A stretch of 64,000 bases of DNA. It comes from Puccinellia tenuiflora. Its lineage: Eukaryota > Streptophyta > Magnoliopsida > Poales > Poaceae. A model generated the notes under the pieces. It had not been told where the DNA came from and made no database searches. It saw only the letters and a program-made list of their open reading frames with translations. Of this stretch, positions 12,701 to 24,146 are shown in pieces. Each line of letters begins with the position of its first letter. Positions within the stretch are counted from its first letter, which is position 1. The position numbers and the translations under genes were made by a program. The DNA is taken from assembly GCA_012064385.1 (NCBI GenBank), contig QRDG01000406.1:1-64000 (forward strand), read 5' to 3'.

Positions 12701-13174
12701 GATGCGGAAGGAGACGCATCCAAGCCGCTCGTTCGACTTGGTGCTCCGGAGGGAGTAGAAACTGCGGAAGAGGGCCACCGAGGGGTGGACACCGACGTAT
12801 GCCTCGCAGAGGTAGGCAAAGATGGCGAGAATAAGCACGGAGTTGGGGTGGAGATGAAGGAGCTGGATCCGGTACGCTTCAAGGATCGCCAGGAGGAAGC
12901 TGGAGAAGGGAGGAACGAGGCCGGCGTAGAGTGTGTGAAGGAAGACGGGGTAGTACCCCACGCCGACCTTGCTGCCGCCGGGTGCTATGCTGGTGGCGCC
13001 GAGCTCGTGGGTGTTGGCGGCCACCAGGTGCTGCACCCTGGAAACCGCCGCTGCGCCGACGAGGGATTCCGGCATCGTCCCCTGGGGCGCGGCGCCCCGT
13101 ACCGCCGCCGCAGACGTGCCGGTCTGCATCGCGGCCTTGCCCTTCTGGCCGTCGGTTGCCCTCTTGGGAGCCAT
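9714..13174 (-). CDS. Antisense gene of element 1, two exons, PF04195-type plus coiled coil
   Basis: Exon 1 is 13174-11748 and exon 2 is 11661-9714. The 1427 + 1948 nt give exactly 1125 codons, or 1124 aa with the stop. Exon 1 resembles the plant 'putative gypsy type transposon' domain (Transposase_28, PF04195), which is known to be encoded antisense in Tat elements. It includes the hydrophobic stretch around AILEAYRIQLLHLHPNSVL. Exon 2 encodes a Glu/Ala/Pro repeat region, then a long Glu/Arg/Gln-rich segment typical of a coiled coil, then a globular tail. No stop or frameshift is seen, unlike the sense genes. A TATA-like box sits at 13305-13312. Function is unknown. An alternative reading is two separate overlapping frames, but the precise GT-AG junction argues against it. 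Confidence 0.75.
11662..11747 (-). other. 86-nt intron in the antisense gene
   Basis: On the minus strand the donor is GACGA/GTAAGT (11748/11747) and the acceptor is TGCTTCTTCAG/AGTACC (11662/11661). A T-rich run follows the donor, and the 3' end is pyrimidine-rich. Removing it joins the two frames without loss. Confidence 0.75.
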
Positions 13175-13304
13175 GGCCGCTGGAAGAAAAACTCGAAGAC
13201 GAAGACCTCAGAAGCGACGAGCTCTGGGAGGAAGGAAAGGTTTTTTGGAGAAGAGGGCGGCGGAGTTATGGGAGAAGTGACGGGCACTGCCTGCGCGCCC
13301 AGGC

Positions 13305-13312
13305 TTTATTGA
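13305..13312 (-). promoter_or_regulatory. TATA-like box of the antisense gene
   Basis: Minus strand TCAATAAA, about 131-138 bp upstream of the ATG at 13174. Element 2 has an A/T box (ATAAATA, 28673-28679) at the same distance, 132-138 bp, from its antisense ATG at 28541. Confidence 0.45.
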
Positions 13313-13471
13313 CCGGCTCCCAAGTCGTGGCGGGCCCCGCCACGTCGCCCGTTGGAGCCGAGGAGGTCGTGGCCGCGGGTGCAACCGCTGCGCGCCACGT
13401 GTCGCGGCCCTGTCAGGCATCTTTGGCCCCTCGACGCTTCGCCTTCGTCCATGGGCCTCGGCGTGCCCATC

Positions 13472-13488
13472 GCGGGCCCGGGGGCTAC
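13472..13488 (+). other. Polypurine tract of element 1
   Basis: GCGGGCCCGGGGGCTAC lies directly before the 3' LTR. It is the expected plus-strand primer site. A similar GGGGGCTAC ends element 2 before its 3' LTR. Confidence 0.7.
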
Positions 13489-14590
13489 TGTCGGCACAGT
13501 GGAAACCAGGGTACCACGGGCCGGCCTGCCAGGGCCCACAAGATTTCCTTGGATGATTTTCGCCAAGGATCAGGCTCTCCAAGCCTGGCGAGCTTCGCGA
13601 GGATTTTCCCCTCGCGAAGGGTTTTTCTCCTCGCGGAGGCATTCTCTCCCTTGGCGAGGGAACGCTCCTCGACAAGGCGTCTCCAACGCCGCCCGTAGTT
13701 CTGCTAAGGACCAAGCTGAAGGGCTCGGCGAGGCTTTTCGCCTCGCGAAGCGCCTTCTTCGTGAAGCCACCTCTGCCCCCGCGGCAGAGCGCACATGGGC
13801 TCTGCGCCATGTGCAGAGTGACGCGCGTGCCTACGCGCGATGACGACGACGCCGCAGTTGCCGTTTCCATGTATAAAGCGGTCAACAAAGCGGAGCCAAG
13901 CAAAGCGGACAACGAGTATTGCCTCTTTGGTGATAAGGGGACCGTCTGCAGCTACACTCCAAGGAAGACGTCACCGTGGGTCACCTCCCACCTCGGCAAG
14001 CGCCAGCCCACCGTCCAGCTGGTCGGTGCCCCTTTTCAGCTTTGGTGACGCCGCTCCCCTACCGTGGACCGCGTCCACGAGCTTTACCTTTATGGTGGAC
14101 TTCACCTTTATCGTGCACCGCGCCTCCTCCTTCGTCGCCATGTGGTAACCCTTCCCGCCCAAATGTTTGGGCAGAAGAGGTCCAGGATGCCTATAAAAGG
14201 AGGAGGAGCACGCCCAAGCAAAGGGTTGGACTCTTGACTAGGTTCGACTCTTGGCTAGGTTCGGTTTTTGGAGTCTAGGAGCCTACCCAAAAACCCTAGA
14301 TCCGAAGACTATCAAGTAGCCATTGTTAGCCACCTCGAGCTCGACAAGCTCTCCTTGTACTGTGAACTCTCCAAGCAGTGCAATACACAAAAGCAGGACG
14401 TAGGGGTTTTACCTCCACAAGAGGGCCCTGAACCTGGGTAAGACCGTGCGTTCCATCTCTGTAGTGTTGTCCCGCAGAGAGTCCGACGAGCACCGTCGCC
14501 GGAGCACGTTGAGGGTTGTTTGATTCCGTGTTCAGCCCCTTACTCGACCCTTCTCGAGACACCCCCAGTTCCTGGGACAGTTCTCCGACA
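13489..14590 (+). repeat. 3' LTR of element 1
   Basis: 1102 bp with no gaps against the 5' LTR and 7 substitutions, mostly transitions. It is followed by the second AAGTT target copy at 14591-14595. Confidence 0.95.
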
Positions 14591-16245
14591 AAGTTAAAGT
14601 CATTGTAAAAATAGCATCATCAAGAGGGTCAACTGGGGTACCTCTTGTCCCAGGACATGGAACAAGCACATGTCAAAATGACAAGACAAACAAACATAAT
14701 GAACAATCTCAATACCCTTTTTGTTTACTATTGATATAGCTTTTTATTATGAGGTGCGTCACTGAAGGTTCACAATAGCATGTAAGTAAATTTCCACCAT
14801 GAATGATGCATGGCTTAGATTAGCGGCCCAGGTGTCTCTCTAGCCATTTGTACAAACTACTTAAACTTACTTAGTTTCCACATTTATTTGGCACTATGAT
14901 AGGCATCCATAAACAAAAGTACATGATATCAACTAAATATAATTAAGAACATGTTGAAAGCTTGCCATGTGACAGCACATATGGGCTAACCCCCAACCAA
15001 GACTCTTGTCAAGCTCACAGCTTCATAATTTTAATCACAATGGTTCATGTTTATTAAGTGCAATAAAAGTAAGGTGTGCATCAAGTTCGTGAGAGCTCTT
15101 TAACCAACTTTTCCCATAACAATCAATAACATAAGCATTTTAATTCAGAAGTATAGATAATACAAAATAACATGATAAACATACTCGGAATAGCATAAAG
15201 CTAATAGGTATATATGGTGGACTCATTGGAAAAACTTTGCTTAAAGGTGTTGGAAAACAAGGTTTTACTTGTTGGAATTTTGGGCTAGCAAGAGGGAGAA
15301 AGTTGACCGTCTAAATACATGCATAAGTGTCCATAGAACTAACCAACATCAAAACATGAATAAGAGATAGCTCTTGATAAAACACTTGCAAATTAATACT
15401 CATTAAAAGCACATGAATCATGCAACGATATGTATCTTTTTGAATCAACTCAAACATCCCTGTCCCAATATTGTTAATAGCATCCAACTTAATTCAACCC
15501 AAAATTCTAGTACCTCTCCCATAAAATAAATGATAGTGATGGTCTGATGAAAAAGCAAAACAAAAATAAAAAGAACAATAAAAGGACGCTCCAAGTTTAT
15601 TCGATAGTAATGCGTTGATAGAAAAACAGAAAATAGACGTGTGCAAACCGAGAGTGTTTGGTCCAGTGGGGTGCCTTGACATCCCCAAGATTATGGTATT
15701 CACCATCCATAGATAGCTCTTGGTGCATCTCCTCTAATCCCTGTGAAAAAACTTCAACACAAAATTTTCTCCCATCTCTTTTCTGTGGGGTGACATCAGT
15801 AGGTACAAAAGATAGAATGCTTGCTGAAAGAAATTCATGAACATAAATTCATATTAAGTGTCCAGCAAGTGTATAATTTTGTATGCTTCCTCATAAACTC
15901 AAGTTAATCAAGAAGATTAAACTTAAAAGTTCAAAGAATGCATCAAACAAAATAGGACAGAATCTGTCCAGAAAAACAGCAGCAGCAAAACGTATTTTTC
16001 TACCCTACTTAAATATGTCGAAAAATTCTGATAAAATTCATGATTACAGAGGATGAAAAGTTGCAGTTACAGTTAAAATATTAACACATTCGGAGTTACA
16101 TAATAGGAATGAAAAATCATACCGTGCACAGATTTGTGCTGAAATAAAATCTCTGAATACAATAAGCAACTTTTTCAATCCAAAATGGGTAAAACTTGGC
16201 ACTTTATTAAAAATTCCAGAAACAAAACTAAAAATAAGTCTATTG

Positions 16246-16572
16246 TTACAGCAAGAGGACATAAAGAAAATCAAAATAAAAACAATCAGGTTTCCTCCCG
16301 TAAAGCGCTTTCTTTATAGCCATGTAGCTAGGCTTCTTACTTGGTATCAAGATGGTTGGAGTGAGGTGGCTTGACATCCCCAAGCTTGAATTTTTGTACT
16401 TATTTGATATATGTAGGATGAGCCTAGGGATAACATCCCCAAGCTTGAGTGTTTTTCTCTCTTGATCTTTGTTCATCACCCTCAAATCTTCTACTTGAAA
16501 AATTCTCTTTACACAAAACTCAACATAAAACTTGATTACAGGGGTTAGTGTCTCCATAAATGAAATCCTCAT
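16246..16572 (-). other. Short open frame in element A, unrecognised
   Basis: A 108-codon frame on the minus strand. I do not recognise it. It spans two copies of a polypurine-like motif (AAGCTTGGGGATG on the minus strand), read as KLGDV-like peptides. It may be chance. Confidence 0.25.
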
Positions 16573-17256
16573 AGGTACAGCAAAAACATATCATAAGTTG
16601 ATTCTAAACATTAGATAATATTACTATGGTTGTGTATTGCTTTTTGATCAATAGAACCACACAAAACACAAGTAATAAAAGTAATGCAAAATAAAGACAG
16701 AATCTGTCAAAAACTGGACAGCCCGTAAAGAGTGAATTTTCATAGGCACTTACGTTGCTCAAATCAGAAAACTTTGAACTAATGAAATGTGTATTAATAA
16801 CTTAATATTTCTGTCGTAAAATATCAGGTCAAAATTTCTATTCTGTGATTTTTAAAAAATTTCGCAGTGAAGTTCAGGAATCTGTTTTCTGGACAGCAAA
16901 TCACTATTATTTAATCCTACCTCTTAAAAGAGGTTATTCTTGCCATTAAGATGAAAGAATAAGATACAAAGGTGATGACACTATTTTTATTTGGTTTTAA
17001 CTTTGGAAAAAGTTTTAATGATAGCGACTTTGCAATGGTTCCATTGGCATGAACAACACATGTTCAAGGTCGACCCCAACATCTCCATTACTCATCCTTC
17101 TCATTTACTTTCCCAAATTTTATATAAAGTGAAATCTTAAACTAATTGTTAGAAAACAGTAGGTAAAGTTATTTTGCAAGTTCTCAATATATAAAGGTGT
17201 ACCCAAACTGAATAGGAAATAAAAGCATAAAGAGCACACCACAAAACATTAAACCA

Positions 17257-18134
17257 TTAACTTTTAAGTCTAACTCTTTTCCTATGCATTGGCATTTTAT
17301 ATATGAATAAATAGCAGCAATTTTGTGGTAACCAATGCATGTAATGATCAGTAGATTGCATTTTAAATAACATAGAAACATAAAGATAAGTCTTTCTTCC
17401 TCTCTCATAATAGTTACAAGTAGTGGAAGCAAATGTGACAAAAGAACTATTAGAATGGTGCAACTTTGCAAACTTAGGAACATATAGAGGATTATTAAAA
17501 CTATCATGTGAGCTATTAGTGTGTTTTACCCTCTCAAAATAATTGCAAGAAGCACCATAAACATGATGGTTATGAGTGAAATGGTTATTAGTGTAAGATA
17601 ATTTCAGGCCACATAAGTACTCTTGAACATATAAAAGCTTCTCCTCCATGGTGTGAATAGGAGAGTTCAGAAATAATGTAGGACTTTCATGAGTGAGAGT
17701 ATCATCACAAGCAGCAAGTATATCATTTTTATCCTCACATAAAGTAGTAACAACTAACATGGAGGATTATCAATAAGCATAGGACCATCATCTAAAGCAT
17801 TATCATATAGCATGTCTAAACCATACTCCTCATCATTTTTAAAATTATTATCAATAATGTTCTCATTAGGCATAGGTTGATATTCTTCCTCATCATCAGA
17901 ATCATAAAAGCAAAGTTTATCATCAACAAAATCTTGAGTGTTACCCTCATCCATATGTGGTGAAGGTGGATGTTTCCTCTCTTCATTCTCTAGTTGTTCA
18001 TCATTTCCTTCATCCTTTTGCTCTTCATTGTCCTCCTCTTGGAGCTGCATGGGCATCCCCAAGCTTAGGTTTTTATCCTCTTCTTCACATACTTCCTCTT
18101 CCAAGCTTATGTTTTCATCATCTTCTTCCAGCAA
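17257..18134 (-). pseudogene. Acidic element A protein, frameshifted
   Basis: Two overlapping minus-strand frames (18134-17754 and 17760-17257) appear to be one coding region broken near 17757. The first part is very rich in Glu and Asp. The second has Tyr/Asn/His-rich motifs such as YVQEYLCGLKLSY. I do not recognise a domain. It is probably a protein of a non-autonomous element, with the frame change as decay. Confidence 0.45.
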
Positions 18135-18236
18135 AACATTAGAGATTTCTTGGGCAGCTCTCTTCCTTGTGTCAACAACATAGATATTTTCATTAAATTC
18201 AAGTATGCAGAGATCAAGGAGAGTGGCAACAAAAAA

Positions 18237-18572
18237 TTAAAATTGAGAAGCTATAGGGCAGGTTTCATGTTTATCAATGAAGGTGTATAATTCATAGGCT
18301 GCCATAAAAATAACAAATTGCTCTACTTCTTCCATCCCTAAGTGAGCATAATTCCAAGTATGATAAGTTGCAATAACAGGTTCATCTTTATTGGAAGGGC
18401 ATTGGAATTCAAAGTGTCTACAATATTCAGAGCAACAAATTTCTTCCTCATGAAAATTAAGCAACGTACTAGCAATTTTATTTAGAAGCTCTATGTAGCC
18501 TCCTAATCTTTTCCCTTCATTTGATTTTCTAAATTCAGCAGCTATCATGGCGTTTTCATAATAGTTTTCCAT
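18237..18572 (-). CDS. 111-aa protein next to the element A primer site, unrecognised
   Basis: It starts at ATG 18572, about 140 bp after the primer site in the element's own direction, the place where gag normally starts. It is Cys- and Glu-containing, with motifs CCSEYCRHFEF and NYAHLGMEEVEQF. I see no known domain. It could be a short gag-like protein of a non-autonomous element, but no function is assigned. Confidence 0.4.
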   Translation of the reverse strand: MENYYENAMIAAEFRKSNEGKRLGGYIELLNKIASTLLNFHEEEICCSEYCRHFEFQCPSNKDEPVIATYHTWNYAHLGMEEVEQFVIFMAAYELYTFIDKHETCPIASQF

Positions 18573-18714
18573 TTTTTAATTTTTTTGGGTTTTTGATAAA
18601 TGCAAAACTGAAAGTAAATCTAAACTAAATGCAAAACTCAAAGTAAACTAGAGTATATGCAAAACTGAAAATAAAAATCTAGTGCAACCAAGAATAAAAA
18701 CTTAAGCGCTACAC

Positions 18715-18732
18715 TCCCCGGCAACGGCGCCA
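18715..18732 (-). other. Primer binding site of element A (tRNA-Asp type)
   Basis: Minus strand TGGCGCCGTTGCCGGGGA, complementary to the 3' end of plant tRNA-Asp. It lies 10 nt from the LTR. This primer is typical of Athila-like Gypsy elements and fixes the minus orientation. Confidence 0.85.
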
Positions 18733-18742
18733 GAAAATATCT

Positions 18743-20294
18743 TGATACCCACAAGTATAGGGGATCGTTGAAATCTTCAATGTGTAAGTATAGTATCGAT
18801 CCCACGAGGAGTAGAAGGTATAAGTATTTATCCTCTCAAATAAGAGTGTCACCTCTCTTATTATCTATGCACTAGACAAACTAAAATGACTAAATGATGC
18901 AAGTGTTTTTGGGTTTTTTGTGTAGAGTTAGCAATAAAATAAAAAGCTGAAAATAATATATGACAAGTGAAAGCTCTCAAAGAGAGAATCCTCTATGCAG
19001 TAAGAGTACAAGCTCAAGTGTGTGTTTCTTATAAGTGGAGAACGTTCCCAAGGGCTACCTAGACTTCATGGCATAAATATTTCTAGAACAACAAGGTAAA
19101 CATTTTGTCAAGTTTTAATCTTCTTTGGACGGAGCCATAATTAGGTATAGCTAAATAAATAAACTAAACCTCTTATGATGGACCATGTGGCCAAGTAAAT
19201 GACTGCACAAGAATTATTAAGACATAAAGTCCCACCATATCATTAATCTTTAAGGTCCCTGATACTAATACCCTCATAATGCAACTTCATGATTCGGTCT
19301 CAGGTTTACGTGTCCTCCCAATTCTTCCTCACTCCATTACATTACGGTATTATCCTATGAGCCCATATAGGTGAAGTGATGTGCAGTCGACGTTCGCACA
19401 ACACCATCATAGAATTACATCAAAGATAAAAACTAGACAAAATACCAACACATGTCATATAAAAATCATTGCCAATTCATCCTATGCCCCCGGGAACATG
19501 AGAAAACTACTTACAACGCGAAGACATGATATGATTCAGTGGTACAAGTGATACAACACAATATGAAAATATTATCTCCCCACAAAACAATGACAAGTAG
19601 CAATTCACAAACATGTAGAATAGTACTTAGACAATAGCTAGGGTTCGAACAATCTCAAACTATGAGGGGGATGAAGTGGATCACGAAGATGGTGATGGAG
19701 ATGGTGCTGGTCTTGACGGTGGTGTTGATGGAGACTCCGAAGGGGGGATGGAGGAGACCTCCGGAGGTGATTCCGGCGGCGTTTCCCCCCTCCGATCTTC
19801 TCCGGCGGCATCCTTCTGTCTCCTGTTTCGTGGTTTTATTTTTCTCCGCCGCCTCCCTTTGGAAAATGTCGGGGGACTATATTTATAGTCGGTTTTAGGT
19901 CAAGAGGAAGACCCTGGAAGAAAGATCGACGGCAACGGAGCCACGAGGGCCAAGTTGGTGGGTCCCATGCGGCCAAGGAATCTGGCCGCGTGGGCCCCCC
20001 TCTTTTGGCCTTCGGGCTTCCACTTTTTCGCTTCCTTCGCTCCTACGTCTTCTTCCTTCCAAAAAATGATCCCCGTAAATTTATAGGTCATGTGGACGTC
20101 GTTTGGTCACTGAAACTCAAAAATATAGAAAATAGAGTTTTCTGCCAGAGCAGGGTTAATTCCAGAAAAATAGGGAAACTGTGAAATATTCCCAAAATCA
20201 ATAGAAAACAATGATATAACCCTTATATGATGCAAATATGATTGAAATATAAGTAATTCAATGCAAAGTTCATGTATGCATTTTAGATACATCA
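18743..20294 (-). repeat. LTR of element A shared by two internal regions
   Basis: 1552 bp, ending TGAT...ATCA. A minus-strand TATA box (TATAAATA) lies at 19880-19887. A primer site lies on the left and a polypurine-like tract on the right, so this one LTR is the 5' LTR of copy 1 and the 3' LTR of copy 2. No gene is present in it. Confidence 0.85.
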
Positions 20295-20308
20295 ACATCC
20301 CCAAGCTT
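20295..20308 (-). other. Polypurine-like tract of element A
   Basis: Minus strand AAGCTTGGGGATGT directly before the LTR. The same core recurs inside the element at 16374-16387, 16433-16446 and 18053-18066. Confidence 0.65.
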
Positions 20309-22127
20309 AACCTATACTCGTCCTCGAGTATGAAGGTGATAAAACTAACATGGACTTTGCATTTAAATACTATCAAAGGATATCAAAGATGATTATTATT
20401 GCTACATAGAGTAAAATGATGCATTCTTTAAAGGAATAGCAATATGCAAGATAAATTATGAAGTGATATCAGATATTCAATGCAAGGATGTTCAATGATA
20501 ATTCACAAAGTGTAACATAGAAGAAAGTACTATGGACCACATGTATGCATAATGAAAAGTAAAAACAACCTATAATGGTCATAGAGTACTCTTATGAAAT
20601 CTGAATATAAAAGATGGACACTTTGGAAAGATATATAAATGAGTAGAGGTAAAACATGAATAAGTTTCATCTAACTTCCAAATGCTTCTACTAAAGTTAA
20701 TGTTTGCAATGTGGTATTCATTGGTGTCAAGCTCTCATTACCCCCATCATAACATCTTGAATGGTTAAAGTTTAAAGTGAAAGCAAATATGAGTAGTGTG
20801 CTTGATAAAGTATGGGTTGAAAGATTCATGCCCCGTGAATACGAGTACCTACACCATGGTGTTACTCAATTTGGGCTACCAAGCAAGTTCAAGTTAAAGT
20901 CATTGTAAAAATAGCATCATCAAGAGGGTCAACTGGGGTACCTCTTGTCCCAGGACATGGAACAAGCCCATGTCAAAATGACAAGACAAACAAACATAAT
21001 GAACAATCTCAACACCCTTTTTATTTACTATTGATATAGCTTTTTATTATGAGGTGCATCACTGAAGGTTCACAATAGCATGTAAGTAAATTTCCACCAT
21101 GAATGATGCATGGCTTAGATTAGCGGCCCAGGTGTCTCTCTAGCCATTTGTACAAACTACTTAAACTTACTTAGTTTCCACATTTATTTGGCACTATGAT
21201 AGGCATCCATAAACAAAAGTACATGATATCAACTAAATATAATTAAGAACATGTTGAAAGCTTGCCATGTGACAGCACATATGGGCTAACCCCCAACCAA
21301 GACTCTTGTCAAGCTCACAGCTTCATAATTTTAATCACAATGGTTCATGTTTATTAAGTGCAATAAAAGTAAGGTGTGCATCAAGTTCGTGAGAGCTCTT
21401 TAACCAACTTTTCCCATAACAATCAATAACATAAGCATTTTAATTCAGAAGTATAGATAATACAAAATAACATGATAAACATACTCGGAATAGCATAAAG
21501 CTAATAGGTATATATGGTGGACTCATTGGAAAAACTTTGCTTAAAGGTGTTGGAAAACAAGGTTTTACTTGTTGGAATTTTGGGCTAGCAAGAGGGAGAA
21601 AGTTGACCGTCTAAATACATGCATAAGTTTCCATAGAACTAACCAACATCAAAACATGAATAAGAGATAGCTCTTGATAAAACACTTGCAAATTAATACT
21701 CATTAAAAGCACATGAATCATGCAACGATATGTATCTTTTTGAATCAACTCAAACATCCCTGTCCCAATATTGTTAATAGCATCCAACTTAATTCAACCC
21801 AAAATTCTAGTACCTCTCCCATAAAATAAATGATAGTGATGGTCTGATGAAAAAGCAAAACAAAAATAAAAAGAACAATAAAAGGACGCTCCAAGTTTAT
21901 TCGATAGTAATGCGTTGATAGAAAAACAGAAAATAGACGTGTGCAAACCGAGAGTGTTTGGTCCAGTGGGGTGCCTTGACATCCCCAAGATTATGGTATT
22001 CACCATCCATAGATAGCTCTTGGTGCATCTCCTCTAATCCCTGTGAAAAAACTTCAACACAAAATTTTCTCCCATCTCTTTTCTGTGGGGTGACATCAGT
22101 AGGTACAAAAGATAGAATGCTTGCTGA
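20295..22127 (-). mobile_element. Element A internal region, copy 2 (3' part)
   Basis: Matches 1135-1317 plus 14591-15835 of copy 1 at well over 99%. 20295-20711 is its polypurine-side end, for which copy 1 has no visible counterpart. Non-coding. It breaks at 22127, where copy 1 continues differently. Confidence 0.8.
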
Positions 22128-22420
22128 ATATAATTAAGAACATGTTGAAAGCTTGCCATGTGACAGCACATATGGGCTAACCCCCAACCAAGACTCTTGT
22201 CAAGCTCACAGCTTCATAATTTTAATCACAATGGTTCATGTTTATTAAGTGCAATAAAATTAAGGTGTGCATCAAGTTCGTGAGAGCTCTTTAACCAACT
22301 TTTCCCATAACAATCAATAACATAAGAATTTTAATTTAGAAGTATAGATAATACAAAATAACATGATAAACATACTCGGAATAGCATAAAGCTAATAGGT
22401 AGATATGGTGGACTCACTGG
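22128..22420 (-). repeat. Partial third copy of element A internal DNA
   Basis: Repeats 21238-21530 (and 14938-15230) with a few substitutions. It follows head to tail after 22127 and is cut at about 22421 by element 2. Confidence 0.8.
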
Positions 22421-22424
22421 ACTC

Positions 22425-24146
22425 ATGCTCTTAGGGTCCGCCCAAGCCTGGCTTAAAAGCTTGCCGCGGGGAGCATATACTTGTTGGGAAGATTTCGGCG
22501 AAGACTTCATCTGCAACTTCGCCGGCACATGCAAACGACCTGCCTCGTTCGAAGAACTTCGAGCTTGCAAGCAGCGATCGGACGAGACGCTGCGCGAGTA
22601 CATCCAGCAGTGGACCCTCCTCCGTAACTCGGCAGAGAGGATCTCAGACGACAACGCGATATACACGTTCACTCGAGGCGTCTATCGACTCGAGCTGAAG
22701 GAGGCGCTTGGAAGAGTAAAGACGAAGACTATCGCTCACCTCATGCAAATTGCTAACGAGTGGGCAGACGGGGAAGATTCTATACGCAACGAGCGCGGTG
22801 GCACACCCACGGAGAATGGTGACCAAGGAAACTGGAGTCTTCGCGGCAGCGATCACCGCCGCAAGCGGAAGTCGCGAGCATATGATGACAACAAAGGTGC
22901 AGAACTCGTGGCGGCGGGTTTTCCCGATAGCCGTGAGCAATGAAACCGTGACAGCAGTCACTATGAAAGCGGCAGCCGAACAACCGGTTATAAGGACAAC
23001 AAGAACGTCAAGCAGGAGTGGCGACCACGCCAGTCGCGCAACGGGCGAGTGCCGTGCCCTCCCCCTACCCTCCAAGGAGCTTGCAGGTTCCACATGTTCA
23101 GGGACGAGCATGGCAACCTCACGTCCTCTCACCTCATGAAGGATTGTGAGGGTTTTCAAGAACTGCATGCGTAGTATACACGCCTCCTCCAGCAGCAGGC
23201 GCAAATCGTACCAGGTGCGCCAGCCATCGGAGCACCATCTGCCCCAGCTCTATCCCCACCAGGACATATGGCGGGAGCTATTCAGCTCCAACCACGCATC
23301 GAGGAACCTCAAGCAGGCGAAGACTCCTACCCGACACCCGTCATGCGCATGTTCATGATACAGAAGGGACGCCCTTCCAACCGGGACCAGAAGCTCATAA
23401 CGAGGCAGGTGCACCTCGCCGTCAAGTCACCACCGGCACTGCCGGAATATCTAACGTGGTCTCATGAGAGCATCGTCTACTCTCGCGACGATCACCCACC
23501 GCAGGTGCCACGGCCAAGGCACGCAGCCCTCGTCCTCGACGCCCAGATCAGCGGCTTCACGATGAGCCGCGTCTTCATGGATGGCGGCAGCGGCATCAAC
23601 ATCATGTTCGCCGACACGTTGCGCGAGATGAACATATTAACAACCAACCTTGCACCGTCGGTCAACACCTTCCATGGAATCGTACCGAGGCGGTCGGTAT
23701 ACCCCCTGGGCACGATAACGCTCGACATCATCTTCGGAGAGCCAAAGAACTTCAGCAAGGAGAAAATAGAGTTCGAGGTAGTGGACTGGAAGTCGCAGTA
23801 CCATGTCATCCTCGGACGACCAGCTTATGCCAAAATCATGGCAGTACAACATTACGCCTACCTCAAGCTCAAGATGCCAGGACCTTTTGGGACCATCACC
23901 ATCAACGGCGAATTCAAGTGGTCCGACGAGTGCGACCGCAAGTTCAACAAGATCTCTGAGTCGTTTGGAGCCCAGGGGCAGCTCCAGGAGCTGGCACTCA
24001 GCAACGATCGCACCCTCTTCCCTAAGGGCAAAAAATCACCGTCCCAGTCGTCCTTCAATGTGACCAACGACACAAGGGCGCACCAGATACATCCGACTGA
24101 CCCCAAGAAGACAGCCCTCATCTCGACGAGCTTGCCTCCTGGATAG
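22425..24146 (+). pseudogene. Element 2 gag (partial) and protease
   Basis: The gag domain starts inside its conserved core (GSAQAWLKSLP...ETLREYIQQW); the N-terminus is missing. Protease is recognised by FMDGGSGIN, Asp at 23580-23582. In-frame stops are TGA 22941-22943, TAG 23172-23174 and TAG 24144-24146. The last lies at the same position as the protease-RT TAG of element 1, within LPPx-stop-ESALV. There is no frameshift. Confidence 0.85.

Larger units (their letters stand above)
1318..14590 (+). mobile_element. Element 1: complete Gypsy (Tat-like) LTR retrotransposon
   Basis: A 13.3-kb element with two 1102-bp LTRs (TGTCGG...CCGACA), a primer site, gag, protease, reverse transcriptase, two RNase H domains, integrase, a convergent antisense gene, a polypurine tract and a 5-bp target duplication AAGTT (1313-1317 and 14591-14595). 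It sits inside element A. The LTRs differ at 7 of 1102 sites by my count. At an assumed 1.3e-8 substitutions per site per year that is roughly 0.25 million years. Domain order and the antisense gene fit the Tat lineage. The sense genes are broken by two in-frame TAG codons and two frameshifts. Confidence 0.95.
14591..18742 (-). mobile_element. Element A internal region, copy 1
   Basis: Minus-strand internal DNA running from the element 1 insertion to the primer site. 14588-15835 repeats at 20888-22127 (offset 6300) with only five differences. The right end holds a tRNA-Asp primer site and the LTR, so this is the 5' end of the element. No protease, reverse transcriptase or integrase is visible, so the element looks non-autonomous. 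14596-16245 is AT-rich and holds no credible gene. Short frames are described separately. Confidence 0.8.

Noticed and set aside
18715..18732. tRNA-Asp 3' end on the plus strand
   Set aside because: Only the last 18 bases match, with no cloverleaf. Its place beside the LTR makes it a primer binding site.
19662..19898. Short frames in the element A LTR
   Set aside because: LTR sequence with no domain. Low-complexity codons.
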